The notes: a model not told the origin generated them from the sequence alone. Shown: positions 20,738 through 33,425, numbered from the stretch's first letter. The stretch: 64,000 nt of DNA from Tremella fuciformis (GCA_032768795.1 CP136498.1:558001-622000); one strand, 5' to 3'. Program-made: numbers and translations.

Positions 20738-22586
20738 CTAAAGCATTAACCTCCAATTCGAGTCGTGCGGCTCTACCCTCACGTACTGATTGTGTTGTTG
20801 CTCCATTTCCGGCTCGCCAGGATGTCGCAGCACGTACAATTGGCAGATCAGATCCAGACGTGACCGAAGGGCTTCGGCAATGACTTTGCGGTCTGGATGA
20901 CGGAAGTCAATGTTGACTTTGATGATGTTGAGGACGATGAAAGAGGCTGATTTGTTCGAAAGCGGGGCAAGGATCATGGCGGCGCCAGTGTTACTGCGCT
21001 GAACAATTTTCAGTACAAGGCGAGATCTGACGCGGATGGCATGCTTACCGCGGAAAGGTGCGCCCACCTGCACAGGCTTCTCCTGAGCGCGGTGCTCTGA
21101 TCCGGGCTACTCCCCCAGTCCTTCATGAAGTCGGCGGGAAGCTTGTGCACGCCCGGTTGATCCGTGATACGACAACGAATCAGTTCGTTCAGAGCCGTTT
21201 CTCCGTCCTCCTTCTCGCCCCTTCCGGATCGCCGTCGCTTGTGACCGACTCTGGGTGATGTGGATCGCGATTTGCGCCTTCTCAACGACAAAGACCCAGC
21301 TCCATCCTCTTGACGCGAAGCGACCGCCTTTGTAGAATGGTCGGTAAAGGCGGCGAGAGGATCCCGAGGGCCGAGTGCCAGCGCAGCGCCGTGGTCTGTT
21401 GTGGACTGTGGCCGTATTGACCTTGGGGTGTCCTCAGGGCTTTCGCCTAAATTCGGTACGTCGATATCGATGGCAGGCCGGCCGACAGTTTCTTTGGTGG
21501 GCGAACGGTCCTTGTCCACTGACGAAACGTCAATAGGCCCCGCTTTGAGAGCTGTTCGAGACCCAGTGGGGGCGAACTCGCAGACCGGCGGCACCTCACC
21601 CGGCGAATCCCCACGGCTCGATGACGACCCAGCGCCATTCATATCTGCGGGTGTCTCCGACACTGGATCCGGCACCGAGGCAACCGGAGACCGGGGCGAG
21701 GCATCGAGAAGATCTGCCAATCCCACTGAAGCTTTGCCGCTCGGTACTTCTCCCTTTGACATTTCAATCCGGGTCGAGGACGCAGAGGACGATGGACGCG
21801 CTCTACCAGCAATCTCGTCGTTCGCAACTTGTTTTGGTCCGCGCTTGTAGCGTCTCGACTTGAGTCGTGGGATGGCATCATCGACGAGATCTTTGTGCCT
21901 CTCGAACAATCCGGGTAAGCCTTTCACACCCCATTCTCTCTCTTTCTACCTCGATCAGCCCTCAACTTTTGGCAGAGAATCTCACAGACACTCGCTTCGT
22001 TGACAGATTTCGCAGATTCGGTTTTAAGATAATGAATCAGGCCGAGCTGCGTATCCGGTTCCCAACTGTACCCTTTTGCGAGATTCCCCAGAAAAGCGAT
22101 TCGATCGAGGAGATCGGATTTCGTTACCAGCGATGGGTCCCGATGTCCGCTCGAACATGTGCCCATCTTGTGTCCCTCGGATGACGGAGGCGGTGAAGGG
22201 GACAACAAAGGCGAGGGTATTCCATCATCCCGGACGTCCAGATCCCGCTCCTTGTGGCTCATGCTGAACCAGACGGATGAATGAATCCGCCATGGGACAA
22301 ACTCCAAGCCATGCCTTTTCCACCACGGATCGTCTCCCGCGAATAACCGTCTCGTTCGGTTCGTCCCGGCAGTCCCGAGTTCGGGATCGACATCTCGTAA
22401 GGCGGGAAATATGAAGGTGGGTTCACGGACAACCTCAACGCAACTGTGCTCGGCGGGTATGCGGCGAGCGACATCAGAGACCGGGAGTAGAGGTCGAACA
22501 TTCCGGTCGAGCTCCCCAGAGTCCAGGTGATGGAGAGAGAGGATGGCTCCGCGCAACTGTTGGGTTTGTGAGCCGTGTCCATACAA
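20738..22586 (-). CDS. unknown multi-exon protein, paralogue of 33426-35371
   Basis: Three exons (21986-22586, 21068-21920, 20738-21026) with introns of 65 and 41 nt make an open frame of 580 residues if the ATG at 22586 is used. The 5' end is uncertain because the paralogue has further upstream exons. Visible features: a helical N-terminal half with PLLPVSDVARRI and LLDRIAFLGNLAKG, the segment LFERHKDLVDDAIPRLKSRR, a long Ser/Pro/Asp-rich disordered middle with basic KHRRRSGRG-type patches, and a folded C-terminus rich in Ile/Val (about the last 95 residues). The block LFxxHxDLxxxxxxxL is shared with the gene at 33426. No known family was recognised. It is probably nuclear, given the basic patches (inference). 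Confidence 0.6.
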
Positions 22587-23451
22587 GGGTCGACACCTCT
22601 ATGGTGAGGAGCAAAACTCCTCGGGAGGCGATGGTGGGAGGGGACACTTGCCTGCGCCAGGACCCGAAAGTTGTGCAAGAGATCTGGCCGCCATAGCTCA
22701 TGGACGGTCACAAGATGATGACCTTCGAGATCGCGGTGCGGCCTGTTGTTGTCAGCGTATCACTATAGAAAACCAAGGGACTCGGCATCGTGCGGGCAGA
22801 GAGGTTGGGGTTTGGACAAGGCTCACGCAACAAGCCGAGCAAAACCCTGAGTTAAACCGGTGCTGCCCGAAGGTCCTCGGTCGTTCTCGGGATGCCCAGA
22901 GGATGACATCGTGGCCAAGGCACATCGAGCAAGCAAGCAACAAAGGAGGACGACAAGAGACTTGCAAGATGAAAGTAGTCGGATGGTCAAACGTTACTCG
23001 CGTTACCCGTAATCACGTGCCGATCACGTGGTATCCGTATCCGTTGGAATCCTATCAAAACTATGATATTGAACCCTAAGGGTGATGACGTCTGAGGCCC
23101 CAAGCCCTGAATTCTGCAGTACAACGCAATTTTGGCTCGCACTTTCCGTAAATGCTTGCACTCCCCGTGAGAATCGTCATGCATGTGTTAAACTCTTTAA
23201 CAGCTTGGGTTCATGCATACAAGTACGCTACTTGACAACAATCCGTCTATGCAAATGGACAGCCTGCAAGATTACCTATACATCTTCACTGCCTCAGCCC
23301 AGCGCCCACCACTGGTTGCCCGCATCCTTAACAACCATGGGCTCTGTTAGTGGTACACATGACCAAGCGATGACGGACAGGTAGCAGGGGACCGGATGCG
23401 ACCGTATACGACCAAATATGACCAAAACAGACCCGACAACTGCTAGCCAAG
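22587..23451. other. no gene recognised
   Basis: Open stretches on both strands (for example 22543-23079 plus) overlap the upstream end of the preceding gene, and none has recognisable content. Missing 5' exons of that gene may lie in the first few hundred bases. Confidence 0.35.
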
Positions 23452-23585
23452 TGTCACAATGTGTCACACCCTGGTAGCACTGCTTTATATACCCTAGTTT
23501 GCGGTCCCCCATAACCCAAGCTTGGCCGCAGATTTCCTTTTAGTACAGCGATGAGTTCTAAAAGGATCCTTGGTCATTCATGACA
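23452..23585. mobile_element. miniature solo LTR, 134 bp, TSD CCAAG
   Basis: It starts TGTCACAATG and ends TTCATGACA between copies of CCAAG (23447-23451 and 23586-23590). A TATATA box (TTTATATACC) lies about 35 bp in, and a TTTTAGTACAGCGATGAG..CTAAAAGG hairpin lies near the end. It is related in reverse to 13107-13246. It is very short for an LTR, so the parent may be a TRIM/SMART-type miniature retroelement. Confidence 0.88.
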
Positions 23586-23600
23586 CCAAGTGATCATCGG

Positions 23601-24278
23601 TGTCACGCTACCTCTCTGTCTCTGTCCAAGTGCCCGTCACTGGGTGACCCAGACTCTTCGACTTCGGCGAGGCTAGACAAGTAGGACAAGGGCAAGGGCT
23701 CGAGGGACTCGTAGAGTCTCGACGAGTGTCGGCAGGGTCGGCAAGACTAGCAAGACAAGACAAGACTAGACAAGGTGAGCCAACAAGTACTAGGCCTTAG
23801 CAGCTGTCGGCGGGACGGAGCGAGAGAGCGTAAGTGAGGGAATAAGTCCCATGCAACTCAATCACGAGAATACTGGAGTTCTACGAGGGCTCAGCGAGCC
23901 TTATGTATCCTACGGCGGTCCTCATTGTCTCTGTGGCTCTGTCTCTGCAAGCTCGGCGAGCTCCTTGTCCTGCTACGTCGCTCTCCATTGCTCGCCGCAT
24001 CCGGCGAACTTTGCTGAGTAAGCATTGACGAGGCCTATTGTTCTTTTGCCGGCGAGCATGGCGAGCACGGCGAGCGTTGGCGAGTTCTCTGGTGTCGGCG
24101 AGAGCTCTGAAGACGATGAGAGAGATGTATCCTTTGTCCGCCGCATATGGAAATATCATGTGGATCGCTCTTGATCGGACTTGACCGATGTCGCGGCGAG
24201 CTTTGGCGAGCGCCGATGAGTAGCCAATTCACGTGCCTTTGGCTCGGTCTTGCTGCAGCTTCGGTGTCATTCGTGACA
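23601..24278. mobile_element. solo LTR, 678 bp, TSD ATCGG
   Basis: It starts TGTCACGCTACC and ends TTCGTGACA with ATCGG at 23596-23600 and 24279-24283. It is the same family as 25859-26523: both start with CTACCTCTCTGTCTCTGTCC-like sequence, share a TCTCGACGAGTGTC region, a CTCAATCACGAGAATACTGGAG region and matching ends. It lies only 15 bp from the miniature LTR to its left. Confidence 0.93.
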
Positions 24279-24420
24279 ATCGGACAGGAAGAGTGAGATT
24301 GGATATGTATTTTATTGATGGGGAGGAGGCTGGCAAGGTGTTATGACTCGTGATAAGGAAAAGCAGGAACATGACTCAGGATATGATGTGTTATTCAGGA
24401 GAACAGTTATCAGTTGATTA

Positions 24421-24640
24421 GTCAGCCTCCACCTCGCTTACTCAGCCTCCACCTTTCAGGCATTTTTCCTATTGGTTAGTTCATATTGCTCAGTAAGCCT
24501 CCAGCTTTGAGGCATTATTCCTATTGGCTAGCTTGTAGTTTCCCATGGTGGTGTTAGTGAGGCATTTATCTGATTGGTCAGTTAAATCCCTCAGAGCCCT
24601 CTTCATTTAGTCCTACCTTTTAGATGTGAAGGGTATATAA
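24421..24640 (+). promoter_or_regulatory. promoter-like block: three CCAAT boxes and a TATA box
   Basis: Inverted CCAAT boxes (ATTGG) at 24471, 24523 and 24573 lie 50-52 bp apart in similar surroundings (CCTATTGGTTAG, CCTATTGGCTAG, TGATTGGTCAG). A TATATAA follows at 24634. The repeated GCCTCCACCTTT / GAGGCATT context shows the block arose by tandem duplication. Transcription would run right into 24661 onward. It may be the U3 of an unrecognised LTR. Confidence 0.5.
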
Positions 24641-24660
24641 GGAGCCCTCTTCTGGGTCAT

Positions 24661-24767
24661 TGTCACGCCGCTGCCTTCTCTGGCCAAGGGCCCGTCGGAC
24701 ACGTGCAGCGCGGCGGGCGTCGAATCTCAGCGAGTGGCTCGTTGAGATTGGCGAGAGAGTGGGCAGG
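24661..24767. repeat. LTR fragment shared with 49458-49560
   Basis: It starts TGTCACGCCGCTGCC and matches the segment at 49458 for about 100 bp (the CACGTGCAGC.CGGCGGGCG part is clear). It ends where the inverted repeat at 24768 begins, so it is a truncated copy. Confidence 0.65.
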
Positions 24768-25168
24768 TGTCACGTCGGCCACGCCTCTGTGACGACCATA
24801 GCATGCCTATCATCACGCCAGCAAGCCAGCACGCCTCTTATGCACGTGGGCAACATGCGAGCATCGCTTTGACAAGACCCACGTTGACCAAGTTCGACCA
24901 ACTTCGACGACCTCGAGCTTGAGCCTTGTCGAGGGCGTTTCACGGAGAGGAAGAGGGAGTGCTAAGGCAGAGGCTGGGAGATACGTATACAGGCTGTACA
25001 ACCGTAGCCCTTCCTTAGCACCGCGGTATTGAGTCCAATGGATAGACATTGACGGCGCAGCCGTGTTGTCAACGCACTTGAGGCTGTAGGAGACACCCTC
25101 TTGTGACAGGATAGGACGAGAGCCAGACAGAGATAGGTCGCGTGTTAGGGCATCAGTCGACGACCGGC
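24768..25168 (+). repeat. left arm of a 401-bp inverted repeat
   Basis: This arm begins TGTCACGTCGG and ends at GACCGGC. It is the inverse complement, with scattered substitutions, of 25304-25704. Both arms carry the same open stretch of about 115 codons (minus strand here, plus strand in the other arm), with about seven amino-acid differences. A TATA-like TGTATACGTATC lies inside. The composition looks LTR-like rather than protein-coding. Confidence 0.9.
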
Positions 25169-25303
25169 AATCATAGTTTGCTAGTCTTCTCCCTATTGTT
25201 GTCCTCTGCAGACACGTACGCCGCCTGCTCCGTCCCGTTGCCATTTCCGGCGACACCGAGTCACCCGCACCGAGTCCCTCGTCACCCGCTGTCACAAGGC
25301 CTA
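25169..25303. other. 135-bp spacer between inverted arms
   Basis: It is unique within the window, with repeated GAGTC/ACCCGC motifs. No gene or terminal repeat is seen. Confidence 0.7.
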
Positions 25304-25704
25304 GCCGGTTGTCGACTGATGCCCTAACACGCGACCTATCTCTGTCTGGCTCTCGTCCTGTCCTGTCACAAGAGGGTGTCTCCTACAGCCTCAAGTGCGT
25401 CGACAACACGGCTGCGCCGTCAATGTCTATCCATTGGACTCAATACCGCAGTGCTAAGGAAGGGCTACAGTTGTACAGCCTGTATATGTATCTCCCAGCC
25501 TCTGCCTTAGCACTCCCTCTTCCTCTCCGTGAAACGCCCTCGACGAGGCTCAAGCTCGAGGTCGTCAAAGTTGGTCAAACTTGGTCAACGTGGGTCTTGT
25601 CAAAGCGATGCTCGCGTGTTGCCCACGTGCATAAGAGGCGTGCTGGCTTGCTGACGTGATGATAGGCATGCTATGGTCGTCACAGTGGCATGGCCAATGT
25701 GACA
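25304..25704 (-). repeat. right arm of the 401-bp inverted repeat
   Basis: This arm has the same length as the left arm and ends GGCCAATGTGACA, so the whole 937-bp unit has TGTCAC..GTGACA termini. No matching target duplication was found (GCAGG left, CAAAT right). Confidence 0.9.
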
Positions 25705-25858
25705 CAAATCCAACCAAATCCCATCAAGTCCCTTGGCTCAACCTATCCTCGCTCGCTAGACGGACCCTGACAGGCGCTCCCCTCACGGTGGATCCAAATC
25801 TGCAAGACACTCATGGCAGACTGCAAAGTTTGCGCGCCAGCTTTTGCATATGCATAAT

Positions 25859-26523
25859 TGTCACGATACCTCTATGTCTCTGTCCAATGCCCATCACTGA
25901 AGGGCCGAGGCTCTTCGACTTCAGCTAGGCTGGGCAAGGGAACCGGGTAAAGGGGCAAGGGCAAGGTCTTGGAGGATTTGTAGAGTCTCTAGCGAGTGTC
26001 AACAAGGCTGGGCTAGGCTGGCAAGGCAAGACGAGGCTGGGCAAGGATGAGCCAACAAGTGCTAGACCTTAGCAGCTGTTGGCGGGACGGAGTGAGAGAG
26101 CATAAGTGAGGGATAGGTCCCTTGCAACTCAATCGCGAGAGTACTGGAGTTCTATGAGGGCTCAGCAAGCCTTATGTATTCTACAACGGGCCCGCTGTCT
26201 CCATGAGTCTGTCGCTGCGGGTTTGGCAAGCTCGCTCTCTATTGGTTCTCCATGGCCAAGTTGGCTGCATCCGGCGAGCTTGCTGAGTAATCATACAGGG
26301 TCTTGAGCGACCACGGCAAGCGTCGGTGAGACCTCTCGATGTTGACAAGACCGCCGAGAGGAATGCATCCATCTGGCCGCAGCATTTGGAAGTACTGTGC
26401 AATGGTGCGACGCATGTGGTAATGCTCTTGGCCGACCATGGCAAGCTTCGGTGAGCGCCGCCGAGTGGTCGGGTCACGTGTCCTTGGCTCGGTTTGGCTG
26501 GTGTTTGGGTGTCATTTGTGACA
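25859..26523. mobile_element. solo LTR, 665 bp, TSD ATAAT
   Basis: It starts TGTCACGATACC and ends TTTGTGACA, with ATAAT at 25854-25858 and 26524-26528. It is a second member of the 23601-24278 family, with roughly one change in ten bases by eye plus small indels, so the two insertions are not recent sisters. Confidence 0.93.
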
Positions 26524-28937
26524 ATAATCTTCTGGCAAACACGCAACCGGATGTGGGGGTGTGTCATGCCGTTTTGACGACCTCGGCCATCGCCGCCTCG
26601 ACAACCTCGACCATTGCCAAGGCTCGCCAAACATTGCCGATGGCCTTTGTCTCTGAAACGCAACGAGGACGGTGCGGAGGCAATGCGTGCGGCTTGGACC
26701 ATCCCTTGTACTGTATATAGGAGGAGGAGCGCTGGGAGCTGGTCTCCAGCACTCTTCTACTGCTTGCCACACTCTGTAGAGCTTGCTTGATTGACAACTC
26801 GTCTGGCCTCCTGTGGATGACATTGTGTCCTTGACGAGGACATCGCTATTTTGACGCCGCAGTCCGTAGCTTGGCGAGGATTGACGCTCAGTCCTGCCCG
26901 ACAAGCTGTTGCCCCATGACAGGGTGATCATATGCAACGAGGGTTTTGCCAGCAGGGTGGCAGCAGTGATGTTCCTCCATTACACGGCAAGAGGCAAGGT
27001 CCAACTTCAATACTCTGCATGGTTCCCTGACTTCACAATGACAACTGTTATGACGGCCACCGGACAGGTCACGTGACCTCCGGATCCGTTGTAGTGATCA
27101 TGTGTCGGCCAGCTAACCACAGGGGCGGGAACTTGGACGAGAGCTTGGGGATGGCACCTGAGAGCTGTTACATAATCCCACATGAGGATGTCGCTCAACA
27201 ACGTCTACAAGACCGCACAAGCCGTAGACTTCATACTTATACCCATATCCTTCCACTTGCCCTATAATTGGAGCTCTGCACTCATCCTGAGTCAAGCTCA
27301 GTCCTCTGCAACGCTCCCTTGTCAACCACGTTCAACCGAGACCGCTTTACCCCCAGCTTTGAGTACACATGCGTACTCGTCAGCTTCCTGCTCAGATCCC
27401 TTGTCCCTCGCCGAGACTCGCTCGGCCTCGCCCGACCTTGTCCCCGCTTGCTCAGCCTTCAACTTGTGACGGGTCACAGGACAGAGACGGAGGGGTGCTG
27501 TGACAATGGCATAGGTACGTCATCCAAAGGGAAATCGCAGTGCATCTGTCATAACTCCGGCTGAGACAGTGTCACTGCGGCAGTGTGGCGGTCTCAGCCC
27601 GACGGTCTCAGCCACAAAGGCAAAACACCTAGTGCAGAAGTAAACGGGGTTGCCTAATGCGGAAGTTAAGCTAAATTACTCCTTGCGTCGCTCGAACACC
27701 AACTCTTGATACCCGAGGTTCAAACATATAAGGTAGAATCTAGACTCAACCCCTCTTTGTCGATTTTATCTTCTGTACTCTAAACTACTAGTTGCATACT
27801 CAACAGCTTACTCCCTGTAAGGCCCTCTTGCCCATTTGTGCCCGACCTCGACGTCAACCTCTACTTAGGTTGCGTCTTGACAGCATCCCCACAGTCCCTT
27901 TTGGGAACCGCTGGCCTACCCATTGCTCTTCCACCACGGCAAGCTTGGAGTCGGCTGGAGACCCAACAACAGGCCCTCTCTCATCCTCATTTGGCAGGTC
28001 CGCATGCACCTGCTCCAGGAAGAACCGGTTCTCCGTCCATGGATGGTGTCAGGATACTGCATACCTGACAACCTGCTTCACGTGACCTGGACCAACGGAA
28101 TCCAATGGAAATCATTCAGAACAATCCAAATGGCTTACTAAGCAATGCGTCGGAATCAAATAATTATCCAACGACTACTCCGCGCATGCACGCCAAAGGA
28201 GAAGGTACAAGGTATGCGGGAATAGCCTGAGAGACCCAGCGATCTAGTTTACTAGTCCCCTGAGTAAGAACTATTATTGCTCAAGAAACGGCTTGTCCAA
28301 GACGGAACTTAGACTGCCACCGTGGGTTTGATTGCTCCCCACACCAATAGATATCGTTTGAAACCATTGGTATCCATTCAAGACTGACGGAACAGAACAT
28401 GTTTGGTCAACTACAATATTGTTCAAGGTAGGTTTTCGCCGGATCTATACAAGGTCTTGGGACAGGTCTGACAGATGGGTGTCCTGCCAGTGATTCATTG
28501 ACCTGTGTTCACATCATCTCAACTCGACCCTGCACTACAGCAGCATGCATCACGCCAATGTCAAAGTGGGTCCCCACCTGTCATGGGGCGAGGCCCCGGA
28601 GGCCATGGGAACCAGGTGCACCACAGACAACATGCCGGATGGCGAGAACATCTATCTGCCTTCCTGCTTTGTTAGGGGTTGTGCATGGTTGTAGATCAAC
28701 GTGTCAAACTGCCTTGCCCTGGCAACAACCTTTGACCAAACAACTCTCTTTGTCACAGTCACTGGCAATCCTCATTGGCCCAAGGCGGCCCAAGATTCGA
28801 GCCGCCCTGAATAATGGCCAACACTACACCGAGCTGCCAGTCATGAAGAACCCCGTATTTCATAACACCTCAGGGACATCATAGCCAACCTACGCACGCT
28901 CTTCCAACAATCCCCGCATATTGTCCAGCATACAGCT
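26524..28937. other. repeat remnants; no gene recognised
   Basis: A candidate unit 27046-27555 has the inverted ends GTTATGAC/GTCATAAC but no target duplication. Later sequence has a TATAAGG box near 27730 and an open stretch at 28498-28884 without recognisable content. I see no supported gene. Confidence 0.45.
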
Positions 28938-29352
28938 TGTCACGGCGCTCCCTCTTCTCTGTCCGGGGTCCGGAACTAGTAGGCGATGCGAGAGTGTGGG
29001 CGAGGAATCAGAGGTCTTGGCAAGCTTGACGAGCGGTAGCGAGGCGTAGTGATCAGAACGGAGGGCTGGAGGCCGTCAAGTACCGGAGTAGCTGAGGCTG
29101 GGACGGCGCAGAGGTAACGGTGATGATATCAACTATCTCGGGGCAACAATAGTGAGAATCCTGGATATCTACAACGAGTAGCAGCGAGTCCTTATATCTT
29201 CATCCGAACCCGTTTCTGGCCAGCCTCCAGCCTGCTTCAATGAGTATAACATCCCGTCGGTTGGCGCGGGCAAGCGATAGCGAGCCACTCGTCGTCAGTT
29301 GGTCACTGGTTGCCGGTTGGTCCGGTCTGAGGGCCGGAGGTCGCCCGTGACA
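28938..29352. mobile_element. probable solo LTR, 415 bp, TSD not intact
   Basis: It starts TGTCACGGCG and ends CGCCCGTGACA, fitting the TGTCACG class. The flanking pentamers are CAGCT and GTGCT, not identical, so either the duplication has mutated or the ends come from different events. A TTATAT box lies near 29192. Confidence 0.6.
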
Positions 29353-32300
29353 GTGCTTCAGTAAAGATATCAAGGTGCAATCTTGGGCAGTCCAGACTTT
29401 ACTCCGAAATGACCTATTGGGGTACGGCAAAGCTAACAAGCGTCAAAAGTGAATATGCAGGTGTAATATACATGGTTGGTCGATAGTTGTGGAATTACAG
29501 TCTCACGCAATTCCAATTCATGATAATCACAACATTCGCACAATCAATCCCGGTCAGTGGTAGCCCGCGAAGCGGGCGGTCATTCTAGTAATTTCATATT
29601 CTTGTAACGGTAGGGTTGCAGGCCAGAGATCACAGGTCACAAGTCACGGGCTATGCGCATCAATACTGCCTGCAGGGCTCGGGTCATGCATCAAGAAGGG
29701 TGTTTGTGTGTGTGTGTGGGGGGGGGGCGCATCACAGGTCACGCGTGGCAGATCATGGGTGATGGGTACAGGAGCCATGGGCCTGACTAGAATCGCCACG
29801 GATATACAACTGCTCCATGCTCCTCCTCCCACGAATCCCTCAGGCAAAACTCTAGTAGCTCTCAATCATACATGACCCAAATGAGCTCCCGATCGCAGAG
29901 AAAGAGAAGCACCCCGAGAGCGAGCATATGTGCCCGGGGAAAAGGCCAGGAACGGGGAACTGAATCAGACTATCCGATGTTGGGGGGGTGCGCGATGGTC
30001 GATGGCAAGACTGACGATGACCGAGTTTTGCTTCCCTGCAATCAGCTCTGCGGGCGGGAAGACGCAAGGGGAAATGAAGAGGGGACACACCCTTCCTTGC
30101 GCGGGCAGTCTATCTTCTTCCCCTTCTTGGCCTCCAGAGGTCCCAGACCTCAACGCTTGGTGACGGCTGAACGTCAAGTCCGCTGGCTACTTGTTGTGCT
30201 TGAAAGTCAACGCGTGACTCCAGTACCGGTGCTCTTCGATTGACTTGAAGAGGTCGATATGATTGTGCGCAAGCAAGCTGACCGCGCGGATCTCGAATTC
30301 GCCAAGCAGATTTGAGTTTTTTGGTCGACAAGCTTCGAAACGGCTTTCTCTCCCTTGACCTAATGCGATTTTGCCGAGATGATGGAATGAGAAGCGATAA
30401 CCCGAGAAGGCCGCATGGGCGAGTCGGTCGGTCGAAGCAGCCAATGACTGTGAACTGGCGAGGCGCTGGGGCACAAGAGCGGCGGCGCTGTGGTAGAGAC
30501 GAATGTGAGCCTGCTCTCCCGCAATCAATCAAGCTTTGAGCCCGATGTGTGCGGTGTCAGGGTGGAAGAGAGAAAGGATCGCGAGCGTGATGGAATCTTT
30601 CTGGTGCGGCCGAGTGAGCCATCTCGGAGTGAATCGCGATCGCACGCGGACGGGGGTCACGGAGCGGCTGAAAGAGGGGAGGACGTTGCGTGCAAGACGT
30701 CGGGCAGGCGAGGAGGCGAACAGGCGGACAAGGGGGGCAACCACGCGGCAAGAGCTTCAGAGCTTGAGTTTCGCAAAGAAGAGGACCGGTCTCTGAGTGG
30801 AATCGGTACTCAGCGAGTTGGCCAAGCTCAAGTGTTGATTCTTCAGCAACGTCCCAACTGGACATGTCAACGGGCCGGGCGCGGAGTGCTGATCAAGCAA
30901 GGGCCCGGAGGACCTCAGCGTGTGGTATGGGAGCGACATAGGCATGGTCAAGGGACAGAATGATCTGGTGCCGATCGGTCCTCGTCGACGGGAACGGCTG
31001 GGGCGGACAGCGACCAGTTGATCGATGCAACAACTGGATCAGCTATGGGTGTATCCGATACAGTCATGCCGAGTGGTACCGGGCGCTCATAAGCACTGAA
31101 GGACTCGCCCCCTGACGCCCTGTCCAGCTTGTCGAAACCGCGCTCGTCCCTCCTCCGGATCCGAGAGCTGTTGAAAATCGCGCCAGGCATCGGCACTTGG
31201 CCATACGAGGGCCCCAGGCTTGGTTGATCCGTGGGTCGTAAAGATATTCAGCCAACAATGCGCGTTGTTTATGACCCTGAATGAGCGCCGGGAGCGATTT
31301 GTTGGTTCGCTTGGCGGCAGGAACCACGCGGCAAAGATACTGAACGATGGAAGATGTGCTGATGCTCAAGGCTGAGCGTACGCATCTCATCGTTACTGCC
31401 AGACAGTGGACGATGACCGTACATCAGTCTCACCTTACCTCTGATGCCCTCCAATTCTAGCTCCCAAAGTCGCTTACCTGTGCGGTCGTTTGTAAGAGAG
31501 GTGTATCGTCCCAGAACGGAAGAGTGACTAACATCCCTGGCCGGTCGTATATCGACCTGACCCGTATCAGGGACAGACATCAGGGGCGCACAGCACCCAC
31601 ATGGCGCACCGGGCAGAATGAGGTGGACATCTGCCAATCAGCCGGAGCTTTGGTCCATTATGTCACACTCACGATCTGGAGAGTACGTTCGAGCCGGTTG
31701 CCACTTCGGTCGAAAGCGTGTTGGGCGGCCGACATTGAGTACTGTTCGATTCATTTATTGAGCCCGTGCTCAAGATCGTGGTAGTACGGATTCGCCAAAG
31801 GATCTTCGTAGACAGCTCGGGAGCACTTGCGGTGAGGGTGGACATGGGCGCTTGGGGGAGCTCGGCAACTCTTCCTCTGGCGAACTGCGTTTCCGGAGGC
31901 GTTCAATTGCGTTGGACGCGAGGGTCATCGTCATCATAGCTTCATCGATGGTCGTCGAGAGGACGAGCCACGACAAAAGACAGAGATGGATTTTGATGGT
32001 GATGTCGGTTCTCCGACTGAAGGGCCACCTCCTTCGCCATGCGCTCACCTTTCCAGCTTTCGAGCCAGCAGACACCGTCGTAAATGTATTTGGCCTCGTA
32101 TGTAACAGCATGATGACCCGCCCAATCGCCGACGATGAGTGATACAATCATATATTTCGTTACAATAGCAGGTTCATCGTTGGGGATGGCGATGGTGTGG
32201 CCAGGTCGCTTCACGCGGCCAGACACCAGAGGAGGGTGCGCATGACGTTCTTGAGCTCCGAGTCCGAGTCTGACGCAAGCGGCCGGCCTGGACGGGCTCG

Positions 32301-33425
32301 ATCCCTTCGGTGACCAGAGCAAAGTCGGCCAAGGATGCGCCAGGCCAGTCGAACCGCAGACGAGTTGATGCCGCATCGAACCAAGACTTCGGCAAAGATA
32401 CACGTTGCAATTCCGACAACGGACCTGTCGAGCTTGACACCGTGTGCTGCGCCTATGTCCGGATCTCCAGAGAGGTGTTGACCGGGGGATAAAAGTGTCA
32501 TACCTGTATCCCTTGTCTCCTGCCAGTATGAGCGCCACAAAACTTGTCAAAAGGCACAATTCCACTGACGTAGACTGTCGGTGGAGCAGGACCATTCGAA
32601 GCGACTTGTGATGTAAGGATATGCATAGCCTGTGCATAAGCGTCCGGCCTCTTCTTTGCTGGGCATCAAGAACGAAAGTGGCTTACGTCCCAGGCGTCCC
32701 GCCGCGTGGACGCAGACATGCCGCCGGCAAGATCCAAGATTAGAGTATTACGATTGCGCATGTCCAAGAATCCAATCGCCGGGTCATGGTTACCCAACGT
32801 TCCAGCTCGAGACATAATGGGCAGTATGAACATTTCGGCTTCCGCTCCAGGCGGCTACTGACTCAGTCTTGTTCCCCGCCAAGCCTCTGCTGGATATAGC
32901 CACACTCACAGCAGTCTTGCTTCCGCGAGAGGCCATTCCCACGCATGGCGGACCTTCGCTTCCATTATTCGACAACAGCGAAGCCAAATCAAGACATTGA
33001 CAACTACGGGGCACAGTTAGCCCTCTCGCGATTGTCAAGCCCGATCGCAGTGTGCTACAAGACAGGAGGTTCAGCCAAACCTGGACGATTGACGATGGCA
33101 CTGTGAAAGCACTCGTTGAGCCGATCAGCTTCGCGTCGAGTCTGGCGAGGAGCGTATATTGCCTGATGATGTAGCGTTGAAGGTGTTCGTCTGGGGCGGT
33201 CGACGGCCCCCTTCGGGAATGTACCGATGTACGCCATCTCGTCACGCGTCTGCTGAGACTTTGCTGACTAGGTCAGTATGCGAGCCATCAATTGCTGCCG
33301 GGCAAGGCTTACCCGCTGGATAGGCTGGCGAGCAGGAGGCGATTACCGTGACCGCACCCCGTGACGTTGAGACAGCACAGGCATGGAGAGATCGCGGTGA
33401 GGGGATCGGACAGCGACAAGCCGTA
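29353..33425. other. unresolved interval with minus-strand coding-looking segments
   Basis: Several minus-strand stretches have coding character: 30187-30528 (113 codons, with EFEIRAVSLLAHNHIDLFKSIEE), 31269-31637, 32174-32440 (LSELQRVSLPKSWFDAAS) and 33055-33237 (LNECFHSAIVNRP). I could not join them with confident splice sites. A GT/G microsatellite lies at 29701-29728. They may be exons of one or two genes on the same strand as 33426-35371. Confidence 0.4.

Noticed and set aside
24813..25659. Matching 115-codon open stretches in the two inverted arms as a conserved protein
   Set aside because: They are the same DNA in inverted copies, include a TATA-like sequence and LTR-type ends, and have no protein features. 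Similarity is explained by duplication.
27046..27555. Possible LTR or MITE with GTTATGAC/GTCATAAC ends
   Set aside because: No target duplication, the last base does not complete a TG..CA end, and no related copy is in the window.
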